A stretch of 64,000 bases of DNA from Streptomyces sp. AJS327 (GTDB taxonomy: Bacteria; Actinomycetota; Actinomycetes; Streptomycetales; Streptomycetaceae): contig NZ_SKBR01000001.1 of assembly GCF_013450295.1 (NCBI RefSeq), forward strand, positions 934,001 to 998,000, written 5' to 3'. Below the pieces are notes generated by a model. That model was not told where the DNA came from, did no database searches, and saw only the letters and a program-made list of their open reading frames with translations. Position numbers and translations under genes: made by a program. Numbering within the stretch: the first letter of the stretch is position 1; every line of letters starts with the position of its first letter. This document shows, in pieces, positions 8,371 to 17,602 of this stretch.

Positions 8371-9114
8371 CTGAACGCCGCCCCCGCCGACCAGATCCGC
8401 CTCCTTGAGGTCCAGTCGCTGGACACCCGCCTGACCCAGCTCGCGCACCGGCGGAAGAACCTGCCGGAGCACGAGGAGGTGCAGCGGCTGGAGACCGATC
8501 TGACGCAGCTGCGCGACCTGCTGGTCGCCGCGCAGACCGAGGAGAGCGACACCGGCCGCGAGCAGACCAAGGCGGAGCAGGACGTGGACCAGGTCCGCCA
8601 GCGCGCCGCCCGCAACCAGCAGCGGCTGGACTCCGGGGCGGTGAGCAACCCCAAGGACCTGGAGAGCCTCCAGAGCGAGATCGCCTCGCTGGCCAAGCGC
8701 CAGGGCGACCTGGAGGACGTCGTCCTGGAGGTGATGGAGCGGCGGGAGAGCGCGCAGCAGCGCGCCGCCGAACTCGGTGAGCGGGTCGACTCCGTCACCG
8801 CCAAGCTGGACGAGGTGACCGCCCGTCGGGACGCCACCCTCGCGGAGATCGACGCGTCCGTCACCGAGACCCGCGCCGAGCGCGAGTCCCTGGCCGAGGG
8901 CGTCCCCGGGGACCTGCTCAAGCTGTACGACCGGATTCGCGAGCGGGAGGGCGGCGTCGGCGCGGCCAAGCTGTTCCAGCGCCGCTGCGAGGGCTGCCGC
9001 CTGGAGCTCAACATCACCGAGCTGAACGAGGTGCGTGACGCCCCGTCCGACGCCGTGGTCCGCTGCGAGAACTGCCGCCGCATCCTGGTCCGCACCCAGG
9101 ATTCCGGGCTGTGA
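8371..9114 (+). CDS. Coiled-coil protein with C-terminal C4 zinc ribbon (CT398-type)
   Basis: About 247 residues. A long antiparallel coiled coil (residues about 5-190, rich in Glu, Arg, Gln, with LTQLRDLLVAAQTEESDT) is followed by a zinc ribbon with CEGCRLELN and CENCRRIL supplying four cysteines. Family members are thought to bind nucleic acid or act as adaptors. The most natural start, giving the family N-terminus NAAPADQIRLLEVQSLD, is a CTG at 8371 preceded by GGGAG at 7 bases; no ATG or GTG lies close by in frame. The stop overlaps the RNase H start (GTGA). Confidence 0.88.
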   Translation: MNAAPADQIRLLEVQSLDTRLTQLAHRRKNLPEHEEVQRLETDLTQLRDLLVAAQTEESDTGREQTKAEQDVDQVRQRAARNQQRLDSGAVSNPKDLESLQSEIASLAKRQGDLEDVVLEVMERRESAQQRAAELGERVDSVTAKLDEVTARRDATLAEIDASVTETRAERESLAEGVPGDLLKLYDRIREREGGVGAAKLFQRRCEGCRLELNITELNEVRDAPSDAVVRCENCRRILVRTQDSGL

Positions 9115-10325
9115 CGGGCGGCGGCCGCGTCTTCGTCGTCGAGGCGGACGGCGGCTCGCGGGGCAACCCCGGGCCCGCCGGGTACGGCGCGGTGGTGCGG
9201 GACGCCGAGACCGGGGAGACGCTGCGGGAGACCGCCGAGTACATCGGCCGGGCCACCAACAACGTGGCCGAGTACCGGGGTCTGGTGGCCGGGCTGCTCG
9301 CCGCGTACGAGCTGGACTCCGGCGCCGACGTGCGGGTGCGGATGGACTCCAAGCTGGTCGTGGAGCAGATGTCCGGCCGCTGGAAGATCAAGCACCCGGA
9401 CATGCGGCCCCTCGCGGCCGAGGCCGCCCGGGTCTTCCCCCCGGGCGCCGTGAGCTACGAGTGGATCCCGCGCGAGCGGAACAAGCACGCCGACAGGCTG
9501 GCCAACGAGGCGATGGACGCGGGCAAGCGCGGGGAGCGCTGGGAGCCCGGCGCCTCCCGCGCCGAACTCGACGCCGCCCCCGCCGGGGCCGTCCCGGCGT
9601 CGGCCCCCGCACCGGCCTCCGGCGCGGTCTCGGCTCTCGCCGAGGAGCACGAGCCCGCCGAGTCCGTTCCCCCTCCCGCCGCTGGCTGGGGCGCCGATCT
9701 GGGCAGCCCCACCACCTTCCTGTTGCTGCGCCACGGCGAGACGCTCCTCACCCCCGAGAAGCGCTTCTCGGGCAGCGGCGGCTCGGACCCGGAACTCTCC
9801 GCCGTGGGACGGCGACAGGCCGAGGCGGTCGCCGCCGCGCTCGCGGCCCGGGGCGGCCTGCGGGCGGTGGTGAGTTCGCCGCTGCGCCGCTGCCAGCAGA
9901 CCGCCACCGCCGTCGCCGACCGGCTCGGGCTGGAGGTCCGCACGGAGGACGGGCTGCGCGAGACGGACTTCGGTGCCTGGGAGGGGCTGACCTTCGCGGA
10001 GGTCCGGGAGCGCTTCCCGGACGACCTGGCGGCGTGGCTCGGCTCGCCCGAGGTCGAACCGACCGGTGGCGGCGAGTCGTTCACCGCCGTGGCCCGGCGG
10101 GTCTCGCGCGCCCGGGACAGGCTCATCGCCCGGTACGCGGGCCGGAGCGTGCTGCTCGTCACGCACGTCACGCCGGTCAAGACGCTGGTCCGGCTGGCGC
10201 TCGGCGCCCCGCCCGCCGCGCTCTACCGGATGGAGCTGTCGGCCGCCTCGCTCTCCGAGGTCGCCTACTTCGCGGACGGCAACGCCTCGCTCCGGCTGCT
10301 GAACGAGACCGCCCACCTCCGCTGA
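9111..10325 (+). CDS. Bifunctional ribonuclease HI / histidine phosphatase
   Basis: A two-domain fusion of 404 residues. Residues 1-145 are an RNase HI fold: Asp in VEADGGSRGNPGPAG, Glu in NNVAEYRGL, Asp in RMDSKLVVEQM and Asp in KHADRLANEA form the metal site that cuts RNA in RNA-DNA hybrids. After an Ala/Pro linker, residues about 200-400 are a phosphoglycerate-mutase-like phosphatase with LLLRHGETL, SSPLRRCQQTA, ETDFGAWEG and LVTHVTPVK. The mycobacterial counterpart Rv2228c has the same fusion, with an alpha-ribazole-phosphatase-like domain. GTG start overlaps the zinc-ribbon stop by 4 bases. Confidence 0.95.
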   Translation: MTGGGRVFVVEADGGSRGNPGPAGYGAVVRDAETGETLRETAEYIGRATNNVAEYRGLVAGLLAAYELDSGADVRVRMDSKLVVEQMSGRWKIKHPDMRPLAAEAARVFPPGAVSYEWIPRERNKHADRLANEAMDAGKRGERWEPGASRAELDAAPAGAVPASAPAPASGAVSALAEEHEPAESVPPPAAGWGADLGSPTTFLLLRHGETLLTPEKRFSGSGGSDPELSAVGRRQAEAVAAALAARGGLRAVVSSPLRRCQQTATAVADRLGLEVRTEDGLRETDFGAWEGLTFAEVRERFPDDLAAWLGSPEVEPTGGGESFTAVARRVSRARDRLIARYAGRSVLLVTHVTPVKTLVRLALGAPPAALYRMELSAASLSEVAYFADGNASLRLLNETAHLR

Positions 10326-10357
10326 CCGGCTGGGCAGGAGCCCGGCCTGCCGGGTGG

Positions 10358-10378
10358 GTGCCCGGGTCCCACGGGCAC
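10358..10378. terminator. Hairpin between convergent genes
   Basis: GTGCCCG and CGGGCAC arms around a 7-base loop lie between the RNase H gene and the aldolase gene, which converge here; probably a bidirectional terminator. Confidence 0.5.
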
Positions 10379-10404
10379 GCCGGTACGGGCCTGGCTGGCG
10401 CGGC

Positions 10405-11070
10405 TCAGCCGGTGCGCAGCGCCGCCGCGTCCCGCGCGAGCCGCCGGACCCGGTCCCAGTCCCCGGCCGTGACCGCCTCCCTCGGCAGCATCCAACTGCC
10501 TCCCACACAGCCGACGTTGGGCAGCGCGAGATAGCCGGGGGCCCGCTCGGGCGTCACCCCGCCGGTCGGGCAGAACCGGGCCTCCGGCACCGGGGAGGCC
10601 AGCGCGGCCAGAAAGGCGGGGCCGCCCGCCGCCTCGGCGGGGAAGAACTTCATCTCCGGCACGCCGCGCTCCAGCAGCGTCAGCACCTCCGAGACGGTGG
10701 AGACGCCGGGCAGGAACGGCAGCCCCGACTCCCGCAGGGCCGCCAGCGAACGCTCCGTCCACCCCGGGCTGACCAGGAAGCGGGCACCGGCCGCCACCGC
10801 CCGCCGGGTCTGCTCCGGGGTGCGCACGGTGCCCACCCCGACGACCGCCTCCGGCACCTCGGAGGCGATGGCGCGCACCGCGTCCAGCGCCGCGTCGGTG
10901 CGCAGCGTGACCTCGATCGCCGGGAGCCCGCCCGCCACCAGCGCCCGCGCCATCGGAACGGCGTGCGCCACCTCGTCGATCACCGCGACCGGCAGGACCG
11001 GCGCGAGGTCCAGCACCCCGGGGGCGGCCGGTCCGGGGGAGGGGCGGGAGGCGGGTGGCGGGGACGTCAT
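10405..11070 (-). CDS. eda: 2-dehydro-3-deoxy-phosphogluconate / 4-hydroxy-2-oxoglutarate aldolase
   Basis: Class I aldolase of 221 residues that splits KDPG into pyruvate and glyceraldehyde 3-phosphate. The Schiff-base lysine is in [13 protein letters not shown], the catalytic Glu region in [10 protein letters not shown], and the phosphate-binding turns in [11 protein letters not shown] and CPTGGVTPE. Length matches the family. ATG at 11070 was chosen from the position of the conserved N-terminus; the ribosome site upstream is weak (CAGGAT). No Entner-Doudoroff dehydratase is next to it, so hydroxyproline or uronate breakdown are also possible. Confidence 0.9.
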   Translation of the reverse strand: MTSPPPASRPSPGPAAPGVLDLAPVLPVAVIDEVAHAVPMARALVAGGLPAIEVTLRTDAALDAVRAIASEVPEAVVGVGTVRTPEQTRRAVAAGARFLVSPGWTERSLAALRESGLPFLPGVSTVSEVLTLLERGVPEMKFFPAEAAGGPAFLAALASPVPEARFCPTGGVTPERAPGYLALPNVGCVGGSWMLPREAVTAGDWDRVRRLARDAAALRTG

Positions 11071-11218
11071 GCGGCCATCCTGCCCGGCGCCCCGCGATCC
11101 CCACAACGCGTGTTGCGCGCTCCGCAACACTGCTCCCGGGGGCGGCTCAACACCGGGGCGGGGCACGGTGGTCGGGGCACACCGGGGCGGGGCGCGGCGG
11201 CCGGGGCCGTGCCGCCGG

Positions 11219-12016
11219 TCAGAGCGCGGTGACGACCACGTCCAGCGGCCACGGCTTCCCGGCGCGGGACGGTGGTTCGCCCTCCACCCGGTAGCCCAGT
11301 GCCCGCACCGCATCGACCAGCGCGGCCGGGGTTCGGGGGGTGCCGCCCGCCTCCAGCAGCCCGCGCACGATCCGGCCCTTGGTCGCCTTGTTGAAGTGGC
11401 TGACCACCGAGCGCTTCTCCACCCCGTTCACCGTCGTCGAGTGCAGCACCCGGATCGTCACGGTGCGCTCGGCCAGTTCGCCCGTCGGCTTCCACATCGC
11501 GGCGTACGGGGTGGAGCGCAGGTCGAGCAGCGGCCCGCCGCCCGCGGCGACGGGGAGTTCGGCCTCCAGCGGTGCCCGCCAGTACGCGCCGAGCGCCCCG
11601 GCGCCGGGCAGCCTCACCGTGCCCGAGCAGCGGTAGGACGGCAGCCGGTCGCGTACCCCGACCGCCCCCCACAGGCCGGAGAAGACCAGCAGCGAGCCGG
11701 TCGCCCGGCGCTTCGCGGCCGTGCTCAGCGAGCCCAGCCCCAGCGCGTCGTAGAGGACGCCGGTGTACAGCTCGGCGGCGGGCAGCGCCGGGGCGGTGCG
11801 CAGCGCCGCGTTCTTCGCCACCTCGTCCCGCTGGCCCTCGCTCAGCCCGAGCACGCGCCGGGCCTTCCCGGCGTCTCCGGAGCACAGCTCCACCAGCTCG
11901 TCCAGCACCCGCTCACGCGCCCCGGCCAGGCCGGGCAGCGAGAGGGAGCCGAGGTCGAGCGGCCGGCCCCGCTTCCCCTCGGCCTTGCCTTCGGAAGGGG
12001 GCAGCAGCACCAGCAC
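11219..12016 (-). CDS. yaaA: Peroxide stress protein YaaA (UPF0246)
   Basis: 265-residue member of the YaaA/DUF328 family, which in E. coli limits intracellular free iron and DNA damage during peroxide stress. The N-terminus [12 protein letters not shown] is diagnostic, and the C-terminal half has [23 protein letters not shown] and GYRVE. GTG start follows AGGAG by 6 bases. The neighbouring eda and RNase H/phosphatase genes are its usual neighbours in Streptomyces. Confidence 0.93.
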   Translation of the reverse strand: MLVLLPPSEGKAEGKRGRPLDLGSLSLPGLAGARERVLDELVELCSGDAGKARRVLGLSEGQRDEVAKNAALRTAPALPAAELYTGVLYDALGLGSLSTAAKRRATGSLLVFSGLWGAVGVRDRLPSYRCSGTVRLPGAGALGAYWRAPLEAELPVAAGGGPLLDLRSTPYAAMWKPTGELAERTVTIRVLHSTTVNGVEKRSVVSHFNKATKGRIVRGLLEAGGTPRTPAALVDAVRALGYRVEGEPPSRAGKPWPLDVVVTAL

Positions 12017-12245
12017 GGCGATCTCCTCACATACGGCTCGTACGACGTCCGAGCGACGGTATCCGGAACGGACGGCGGACCCGTCCCCGAGGTCCCCGCG
12101 CGGGCGCGCGGCTCCGGGCCCGCGCGGTGCCACCCCGCGCGGACGGTGGCCAGTCGCCGAAGCTGGCCGAAGCCGGACCGAGCGGACGTTCAGCCCGCGG
12201 TGTTCCGCTCGCCCAGGGCGCGGGGGCGAACCGGCGGCCGGGGTG

Positions 12246-13787
12246 TCACAGGGCCTGCGGGAAGGTGAACAGCCCGCCGGGATCGTACGTGGCGCGGAGC
12301 GCCGCCAGGCGCGGGGCGTGCGCGCCGTAGTACGCCCATCGCCAGTCGGCCAGCCCGGGATCGGTGTAGTTCTGGTAGGCGTGCCCGTTGGACCAGGGGT
12401 GCAGCGCCTCCCGGGTGCCGTCCAGCCAGTCCCGGATCCGCGCGACTGCGGGCGGATCCGCGTCCTCGGGCCAGTGCCCCAGGTACTGGGTCAGCGCCAG
12501 CGCCGAGCGGTGGACGAACGCCGTGGCGTCCGGCGCTACCCGGTTCACCGCCCCGCCCAGCGCGTCGAACACCACCCCGCCCCAGCCCGGAGCGGGCAGT
12601 TCGCCGAGCGACTCCACCCGGCGCAGCAGCGCGGAGCGCCCGGCCTCCGGCAGGGGCCGGGCGAAGAAGTGCGAGCGGGCCTCGTAACTCTCCCGCGCGG
12701 CACGCCCGTTCGGGTCGCGGCCGGGCAGTGTCCCGGGCAGGTGCGCTTCGGCCGTCGTCCAGCCCCGGACGCCGCCCATCTCCCGCATACCGTCCAGGTG
12801 TCCGCCGGTCCGCACCTCGACCTCGGTGGGCGCGGCGCCGACCAGCCCGGCGAGCAGGTCGAGTTGGCGCTCCGTCTCGGCGCGCGGGTCCAGGCTGAGT
12901 CCGCCCGCGAACACCCGGGGCGCGCCCTCGCCCGCCGTCGCCCGCAGCCGCAGGTTGGACCAGAGGCCGTCCGGGGCCGACGGCGCCCACTCCAGCCAGG
13001 CCCGCAGTACCGCGTCCGCCCGCGACCACGGCCAACTCAGGTCGAACGTCGTGCAGTCGGAGACGGGGAAGGTGCGGACCCGGAACGCGGTGGCGACGCC
13101 GAACCCGGCGTGCCCCGCCCCGCGGAGCGCCCAGAACAGCTCGGGCTCGCGCTCCGCGTCCACCTCGCGGACGGTGCCGTCGGCCGTGACGATCCGCACG
13201 CCGGTCACGCGGTCGCAGGTCATGCCGTAGGCCCGGGAGACCACCCCGACGCCGCCGCCGAGGGCCAGCCCCGCGAAGCCGACGGTGGGGCACGACCCGG
13301 CGGAGACGCTGACTCCGGCGGTGGCCAACCGGTCGTAGACGTCGATGAGTTTGGCCCCGGCGCCGATGGTGGCGGTCTCCCCGGACGGCTCCACGGCGGC
13401 CATCGGCTGGACGTCGACGACCAGCCCGGGCCCCGTCGACCAGCCCGCGTAGGAGTGGCCGCCGCCGCGCACCGCCACCGGTATCCCGTGCCGCCGGGCG
13501 AAGGTGAGGCAGGCGGCGACATCCCCGGCGTGGGCGCAGTAGGCGAGGGCGGCGGGCCGCACCGCGTCGAAGCGCGGGCTGAACAGGGGCCGTGCCGCCG
13601 GGTAGGCGGGGTCGGTGGGGAGTGCGAGCGTGCCGTCAAGTCCCGCCGCCAGCGCGGCCCATGGCGCCGTGGCCCATCTGGCCGTCCCGTCCTGACCGGT
13701 GTCGTGTCCCGTGGTGCCCGGCTCGGGCGTCTCTCCGCGCAACCGTCCTCCCCTCGCTCCCGGCGGGGGCCGCGCGCCCCTCGCCAC
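12246..13787 (-). CDS. FAD-linked oxidase, berberine-bridge-enzyme type
   Basis: PCMH-fold flavoenzyme, likely oxidising a sugar, alcohol or secondary metabolite with O2. The FAD-binding domain shows [20 protein letters not shown], where the His is the usual 8-alpha covalent flavin site, and [18 protein letters not shown] second covalent attachment Cys, seen in bicovalent members, is not evident at this point. The C-terminal BBE domain ends [16 protein letters not shown] ... [11 protein letters not shown]. The protein is probably cytoplasmic. The start is uncertain: the only upstream in-frame GTG (13787) has a poor ribosome site and adds a low-complexity leader. Confidence 0.87.
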   Translation of the reverse strand: MARGARPPPGARGGRLRGETPEPGTTGHDTGQDGTARWATAPWAALAAGLDGTLALPTDPAYPAARPLFSPRFDAVRPAALAYCAHAGDVAACLTFARRHGIPVAVRGGGHSYAGWSTGPGLVVDVQPMAAVEPSGETATIGAGAKLIDVYDRLATAGVSVSAGSCPTVGFAGLALGGGVGVVSRAYGMTCDRVTGVRIVTADGTVREVDAEREPELFWALRGAGHAGFGVATAFRVRTFPVSDCTTFDLSWPWSRADAVLRAWLEWAPSAPDGLWSNLRLRATAGEGAPRVFAGGLSLDPRAETERQLDLLAGLVGAAPTEVEVRTGGHLDGMREMGGVRGWTTAEAHLPGTLPGRDPNGRAARESYEARSHFFARPLPEAGRSALLRRVESLGELPAPGWGGVVFDALGGAVNRVAPDATAFVHRSALALTQYLGHWPEDADPPAVARIRDWLDGTREALHPWSNGHAYQNYTDPGLADWRWAYYGAHAPRLAALRATYDPGGLFTFPQAL

Positions 13788-14169
13788 GCTCCGTCGCGCC
13801 GTGCCGTGTGGTGCCGTGTGGTGTCGTACCCCGGGGAAGCGTAAGCCCCGCGCGTCCCGCGCACACCGCCTCGCCCCCGCCGACCGCGCGGACCTTCGGA
13901 ACACCCCAACACCGAGGTCAGCCCCGGTAGTTCGACGCCTCCGCCCAACGCGCCGCCCCGCCCCCGGAGGTGCCCGGCCGCGCCGTCCCGTGCGGAGGCC
14001 GGAACCGGGGTGCCCCTGGCCCGAGTTGGACTTCAACTGCACTTCACTTCCTACGGTGGTCCACGCCGTCCCCACGGCGGCCCGCCCCGCCGCCGGGATG
14101 GCGCCGGACGGCGCTGGGAGGGCGGCGGGGGAGCGGGGCGACACCGAGCGAGGAGAGGGAGCGAGTGCC
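13788..14169. other. Intergenic region between divergent genes
   Basis: 382 bases separating the flavin oxidase and the winged-helix gene. It contains a direct repeat of GTGCCGTGTGGT (near 13800-13822) and, shortly before the + strand gene, GGGAG. Promoters for both genes should lie here, but no convincing pair of boxes was identified. Confidence 0.4.
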
Positions 14170-14625
14170 ATGCGGCTGACGGAGTACCCGACGGAGCGGA
14201 TCGCCGCACAGCCCGTCGGAGGCTGGACGGGACAGGCGTACCGGGCCGTGGTCGGCGCGATCCGGGTGGAGCTGGCGCGGGAGGACCTGACCCAGCCCGC
14301 CTGGTGGGTGCTGGGCCAGGTGTCCGGGGCGCCCGGCGGCTGGGACCGGGAGCGGCTCACCGCCCTGCTGCGGCCCTACAACGACCTGGGGCTCGAACTC
14401 GAAGCGGTCTACGACGAGTTGATCGCGCGCGGGCTGCTGGCGGAGGAGGAGGGGACGTTCACCCTCACCCCCGCCGGGGAGGAGACCCGGCAGCGGGCCT
14501 GGGCGCGGCTGCGGCCGCTGCTCGCCACCGCCACCGAGGGCGTCACCACGGAGGAGTACGTGACCACCATCAACGTGCTGCGCCGGATCGTCGCCAACCT
14601 CGGGGGCGACGGCGACCTGCCCTGA
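14170..14625 (+). CDS. MarR-like winged-helix protein
   Basis: 151 residues with a winged-helix texture: a helical N-terminus (QAYRAVVGAIRVELAREDLT), the candidate recognition region TALLRPYNDLGLELEAVYDELIARGLL and a beta wing TFTLTPAGEETRQ, typical of small Streptomyces MarR relatives. It may regulate the divergent flavin oxidase gene or bind DNA elsewhere. ATG at 14170 follows GGGAG by 8 bases. No ligand pocket can be judged from sequence. Confidence 0.78.
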   Translation: MRLTEYPTERIAAQPVGGWTGQAYRAVVGAIRVELAREDLTQPAWWVLGQVSGAPGGWDRERLTALLRPYNDLGLELEAVYDELIARGLLAEEEGTFTLTPAGEETRQRAWARLRPLLATATEGVTTEEYVTTINVLRRIVANLGGDGDLP

Positions 14626-14791
14626 GGGGTGCCCCGCCCGTGTCCGCCCGCCCCCGCACGCGGTCCGCCCCCGCTCCGGGCGCTCCGGGCGCCCCGGTCC
14701 TGGGCACCCCGCCGCCGGGTGGGCCGGGCGGGCCCGGTGTGTGGGCGGACCGGGGTGCGTGGGCGCCGGGCGGGCCGTGGGTGGGCGGTGC

Positions 14792-15421
14792 TCAGCCTCT
14801 GGTCTCGCTGGTGGCGTCCCCGGACTCCGGGGGGCGGCCGGTCGCCTCGTAGCGGCTCATCACGATCCCGGTGCCGGTCGCGACGCTGCTGGTCAGCCGG
14901 AGGGCGCCGGGTGCCGCGCCGTGGGTGAAGAGCCGCTTCCCGCGCCCGAGGATGACCGGGAAGGTGAGGATCCGGTACACGTCGACGAGGCCGTGCTCCA
15001 TCAGGCTCTGCGCGAGGACGCCGCTGCCGTGGATCTGGAGTTCCCCGTCCAGTTCGCCCTTGAGCCGCGCCACTTCGCCCGGCACGTCGCCGGTGAGGGT
15101 GGCCGCGCCCGCCCAGCCCAGTTCGGCCGGGGCGCTGGAGGCGACGTACTTCGGCAGCGTGTTGAGCCGCGTCGCGATCGGGTCCCCGGGGTCGGTGACC
15201 CGGGGCCAGTGGGCCGCGAAGATCTCGTAGGTCCGCCGCCCCAGCAGGAAGGCGGTGGCCTCGTCGAAGACGGCGGCCATGTGAGCGACCGCCTGGTCGT
15301 CGAAGAGCGGCATCGCCCACCCGCCCTGGGTGAAGCCGCCGTCCTGGTCCTCCTCGGGGGAGCCGGGGGCCTGGACGACGCCGTCGAGTGAGACGAACGC
15401 GGTGACGCTGAGCCGTGCCAT
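14792..15421 (-). CDS. Dihydrofolate reductase family protein (RibD C-terminal type)
   Basis: 209-residue NADPH-binding reductase of the RibD_C/DHFR-like family. N-terminal SVTAFVSLDGVVQAPG, then FLLGRRTYEIFAAHWP, and ELQIHGSGVLAQSLMEHGLVD are the family signatures. Such stand-alone proteins are common in Streptomyces and their substrates are mostly unknown; it is unlikely to be the housekeeping folate or riboflavin enzyme. ATG follows AGGAG by 6 bases. Confidence 0.88.
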   Translation of the reverse strand: MARLSVTAFVSLDGVVQAPGSPEEDQDGGFTQGGWAMPLFDDQAVAHMAAVFDEATAFLLGRRTYEIFAAHWPRVTDPGDPIATRLNTLPKYVASSAPAELGWAGAATLTGDVPGEVARLKGELDGELQIHGSGVLAQSLMEHGLVDVYRILTFPVILGRGKRLFTHGAAPGALRLTSSVATGTGIVMSRYEATGRPPESGDATSETRG

Positions 15422-15666
15422 GGTGTGCTCCTGCCTGTCGCGGGGCTGGTCCGGGGGACCGGACCGGGGCACCACCGGGGCGGTGCCCCGGTCCGGGACG
15501 CTGGGACCAGCTCTTCCGCGAAACCCGCCGGGCCGCGCCGGTGGGCCGCCGGACTCCTCCCGCTGGCCGAACCGCCGCGCCCCCGGGGCCGCCCTCGCGG
15601 GGGCGGGCCTCGCGACGGCGCGGCGGCGGGACGGCGTGACCGCGGGAGCGGCGGGGCCGGGTGGCC

Positions 15667-17019
15667 TCAGGCGGGGGTGGCTCCGGCCGGTGTCTCGGCG
15701 TTCTCCTCGAACGCGGCGTCCGGCGGGAGGGTGTCCATGAACGAGCTGACGGAGAAGACCGCGTTCCCCGCGCCGGGCGGGCCGTAGCCGGGGGGTGCCC
15801 CGAGGCCGTACTCGTCCATGGTGGCGCGGTACGCCTCCAGCAGCCGGATGTGGTACTCCAGCGGAGCGCCCTGCGGGTTGGTGCGGCCGAGCGGGGTGGT
15901 CGGCTCCGGGCACCAGGTGGTGAACCGGGGCAGGATCCCGTTCGACATGAAGAAGCGCAGGCCCTCGGTGGTCGAGCTGATCGCGTCGTCCACCGTGGTG
16001 AAGCCGTGCGGGGCGGCCATCTCGACGCCCGCGACGAAGTTCGGGATCACGTTGCGCGGGCCGAAGACCTCGGCGGAGTCCAGCACCCGGCGGTGCCACT
16101 CCTCCCGGCCGACGTAGCGCTCCTTGCCGGGGCAGTACAGCTCGAACAGCCGCTTGTCCCACACCTCGAAGTTGGGGTGGTAGATGCGGATGCCGTAGTC
16201 GTGGAAGCGCTGGACGTCCTCCTTGGGCAGCGCCTGCGCCACGACCTTGCCCGTCCACCGGCCGGGGAAGCGCTCCTCGATGGCCTTCGCGTAGTGGCCG
16301 TAGAAGTCGGCCTCGTCCCGCCCCTGGACCTGGGAGGTGATGGAACCGCCGGTCAGGGTGTACGCGTGGGAGGCCCCGAGGGTGTCGTGCCGGGCGATGA
16401 TGTCCAGCGCCTCCAGCACCTCCTCCACCGGCTTGACCCCGGTGTAGGGGCGGCCCGCCGCCTTGTGCTGGCGCCAGTTGTGGTTGATGTCGCAGTACTG
16501 GCACTCCTCCTTGGCGCCGAAGTACTGGCAGACCCGGAAGACGGTCAGGTAGATCAGGTAGCCCCACTGGATGGTGGGCGCGACCTCCATCACCGACTTC
16601 CCGTTGGCAAGCGTGTGCCGGTAGTACTCCGGCATCGGCGGAACGCCGACGTCCGCGACGCGCTTCCCGTCCAGGTAGAGCCCGAGCGTGCCGTCGTCCC
16701 CCGCCCGTACGCGGTAGGGGGAGTCCGGGTTGACCCGGACCGAGACGACGGTGCGCCGCAGGTCGTAGGGGCCTCCGGTGAGCACCACCTCCTCCGGCGG
16801 GCGGTGCAGCGCGGCCTGGCCCAGCTCGGGCAGGGTGCGGTGGTCGAACGAGAAGATGAAGTAGGACTTCGGCTTGACCTCCCCCTCCTCGTTGCCGCTG
16901 AGCGCGGAGTCGTCAAACGCCATGCCGCCGCGGAGCAGGTCCTCCTTGAAGACGGCCTCCCGCGGGACCCCCGGGAACCGCTCCATCAGGTCCTCGACCA
17001 CGGCTGTACGGCTGTCCAT
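15667..17019 (-). CDS. Radical SAM protein with CX8CX2C cluster motif
   Basis: 450-residue protein with a radical SAM core. The cluster cysteines are C164, C173 and C176 (CQYFGAKEECQYC), that is CX8CX2C rather than CX3CX2C. The SAM-binding glycine motif is in YTLTGGSIT, and later strands include KVVAQALPKED and PNFEVWDKRLFELYCPGK. Residues 1-150 form an additional N-terminal domain rich in beta strands. The substrate is unknown; no peptide precursor or carrier protein is seen next to it. ATG at 17019 is used; a GTG directly before it has better spacing from AGGGAG. Confidence 0.82.
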   Translation of the reverse strand: MDSRTAVVEDLMERFPGVPREAVFKEDLLRGGMAFDDSALSGNEEGEVKPKSYFIFSFDHRTLPELGQAALHRPPEEVVLTGGPYDLRRTVVSVRVNPDSPYRVRAGDDGTLGLYLDGKRVADVGVPPMPEYYRHTLANGKSVMEVAPTIQWGYLIYLTVFRVCQYFGAKEECQYCDINHNWRQHKAAGRPYTGVKPVEEVLEALDIIARHDTLGASHAYTLTGGSITSQVQGRDEADFYGHYAKAIEERFPGRWTGKVVAQALPKEDVQRFHDYGIRIYHPNFEVWDKRLFELYCPGKERYVGREEWHRRVLDSAEVFGPRNVIPNFVAGVEMAAPHGFTTVDDAISSTTEGLRFFMSNGILPRFTTWCPEPTTPLGRTNPQGAPLEYHIRLLEAYRATMDEYGLGAPPGYGPPGAGNAVFSVSSFMDTLPPDAAFEENAETPAGATPA

Positions 17020-17602
17020 CACCGATTCCACTCCCTCACGTTCCCTCACGCTCCACTCCCCCACGCTTCCCGCACGCTGCGCGGACCGGCCCACCCGACG
17101 GTACTCCGCCGCCCCCGGCGCCCGCATACCCGCTCCCCTCCCGCGCCCCGGGGAACCTCCCGGTGTGCGCCGCCGTGTGGACTCGTACCGGTACGCACGG
17201 TATGGGCGGTTGCTCCCGAGGTCCGGGAGCGCCCCGGCCGTTGCCCGGGAGCCGGGGCGGGGAGCCGGTGGCGACCGCCCGGAGCGGCCCGGGGCGGCGG
17301 GACGCCGGGCGGACACCCGGGAGAGGCGCGGAGGACGCGCGGGGACGCACTGGACGCCGTGGGGACGTGCGGGGAGGGGCAACGCCCGCCGGGGCCGCGG
17401 GAGTTCGCCGCGCGGGACCGGTGCGGGCTGGTACGGGACCGGGGCGGGCCGGTGCGCGCCGCCATGGGACGCGGGCCGCGTGGGGCGGGGGAGGCGACCG
17501 GGGGGAGGACCCCCGCCGTCCACCGGGTGAACGGCTACCATCGCGGGCACCGCCGACCATGATCGAGCGACCGTCGTGCCCGATCGACCGCAGGAGTCCG
17601 CC
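17020..17602. other. Long intergenic region between divergent genes
   Basis: 583 bases with no credible gene. It contains a partial palindrome GTACCGGTACGCACGGTA near 17187-17204 that could be an operator, and otherwise Gly/Arg/Pro-type low-complexity frames. The leader of the glycosyltransferase carries its AGGAG site at the end. Confidence 0.45.
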
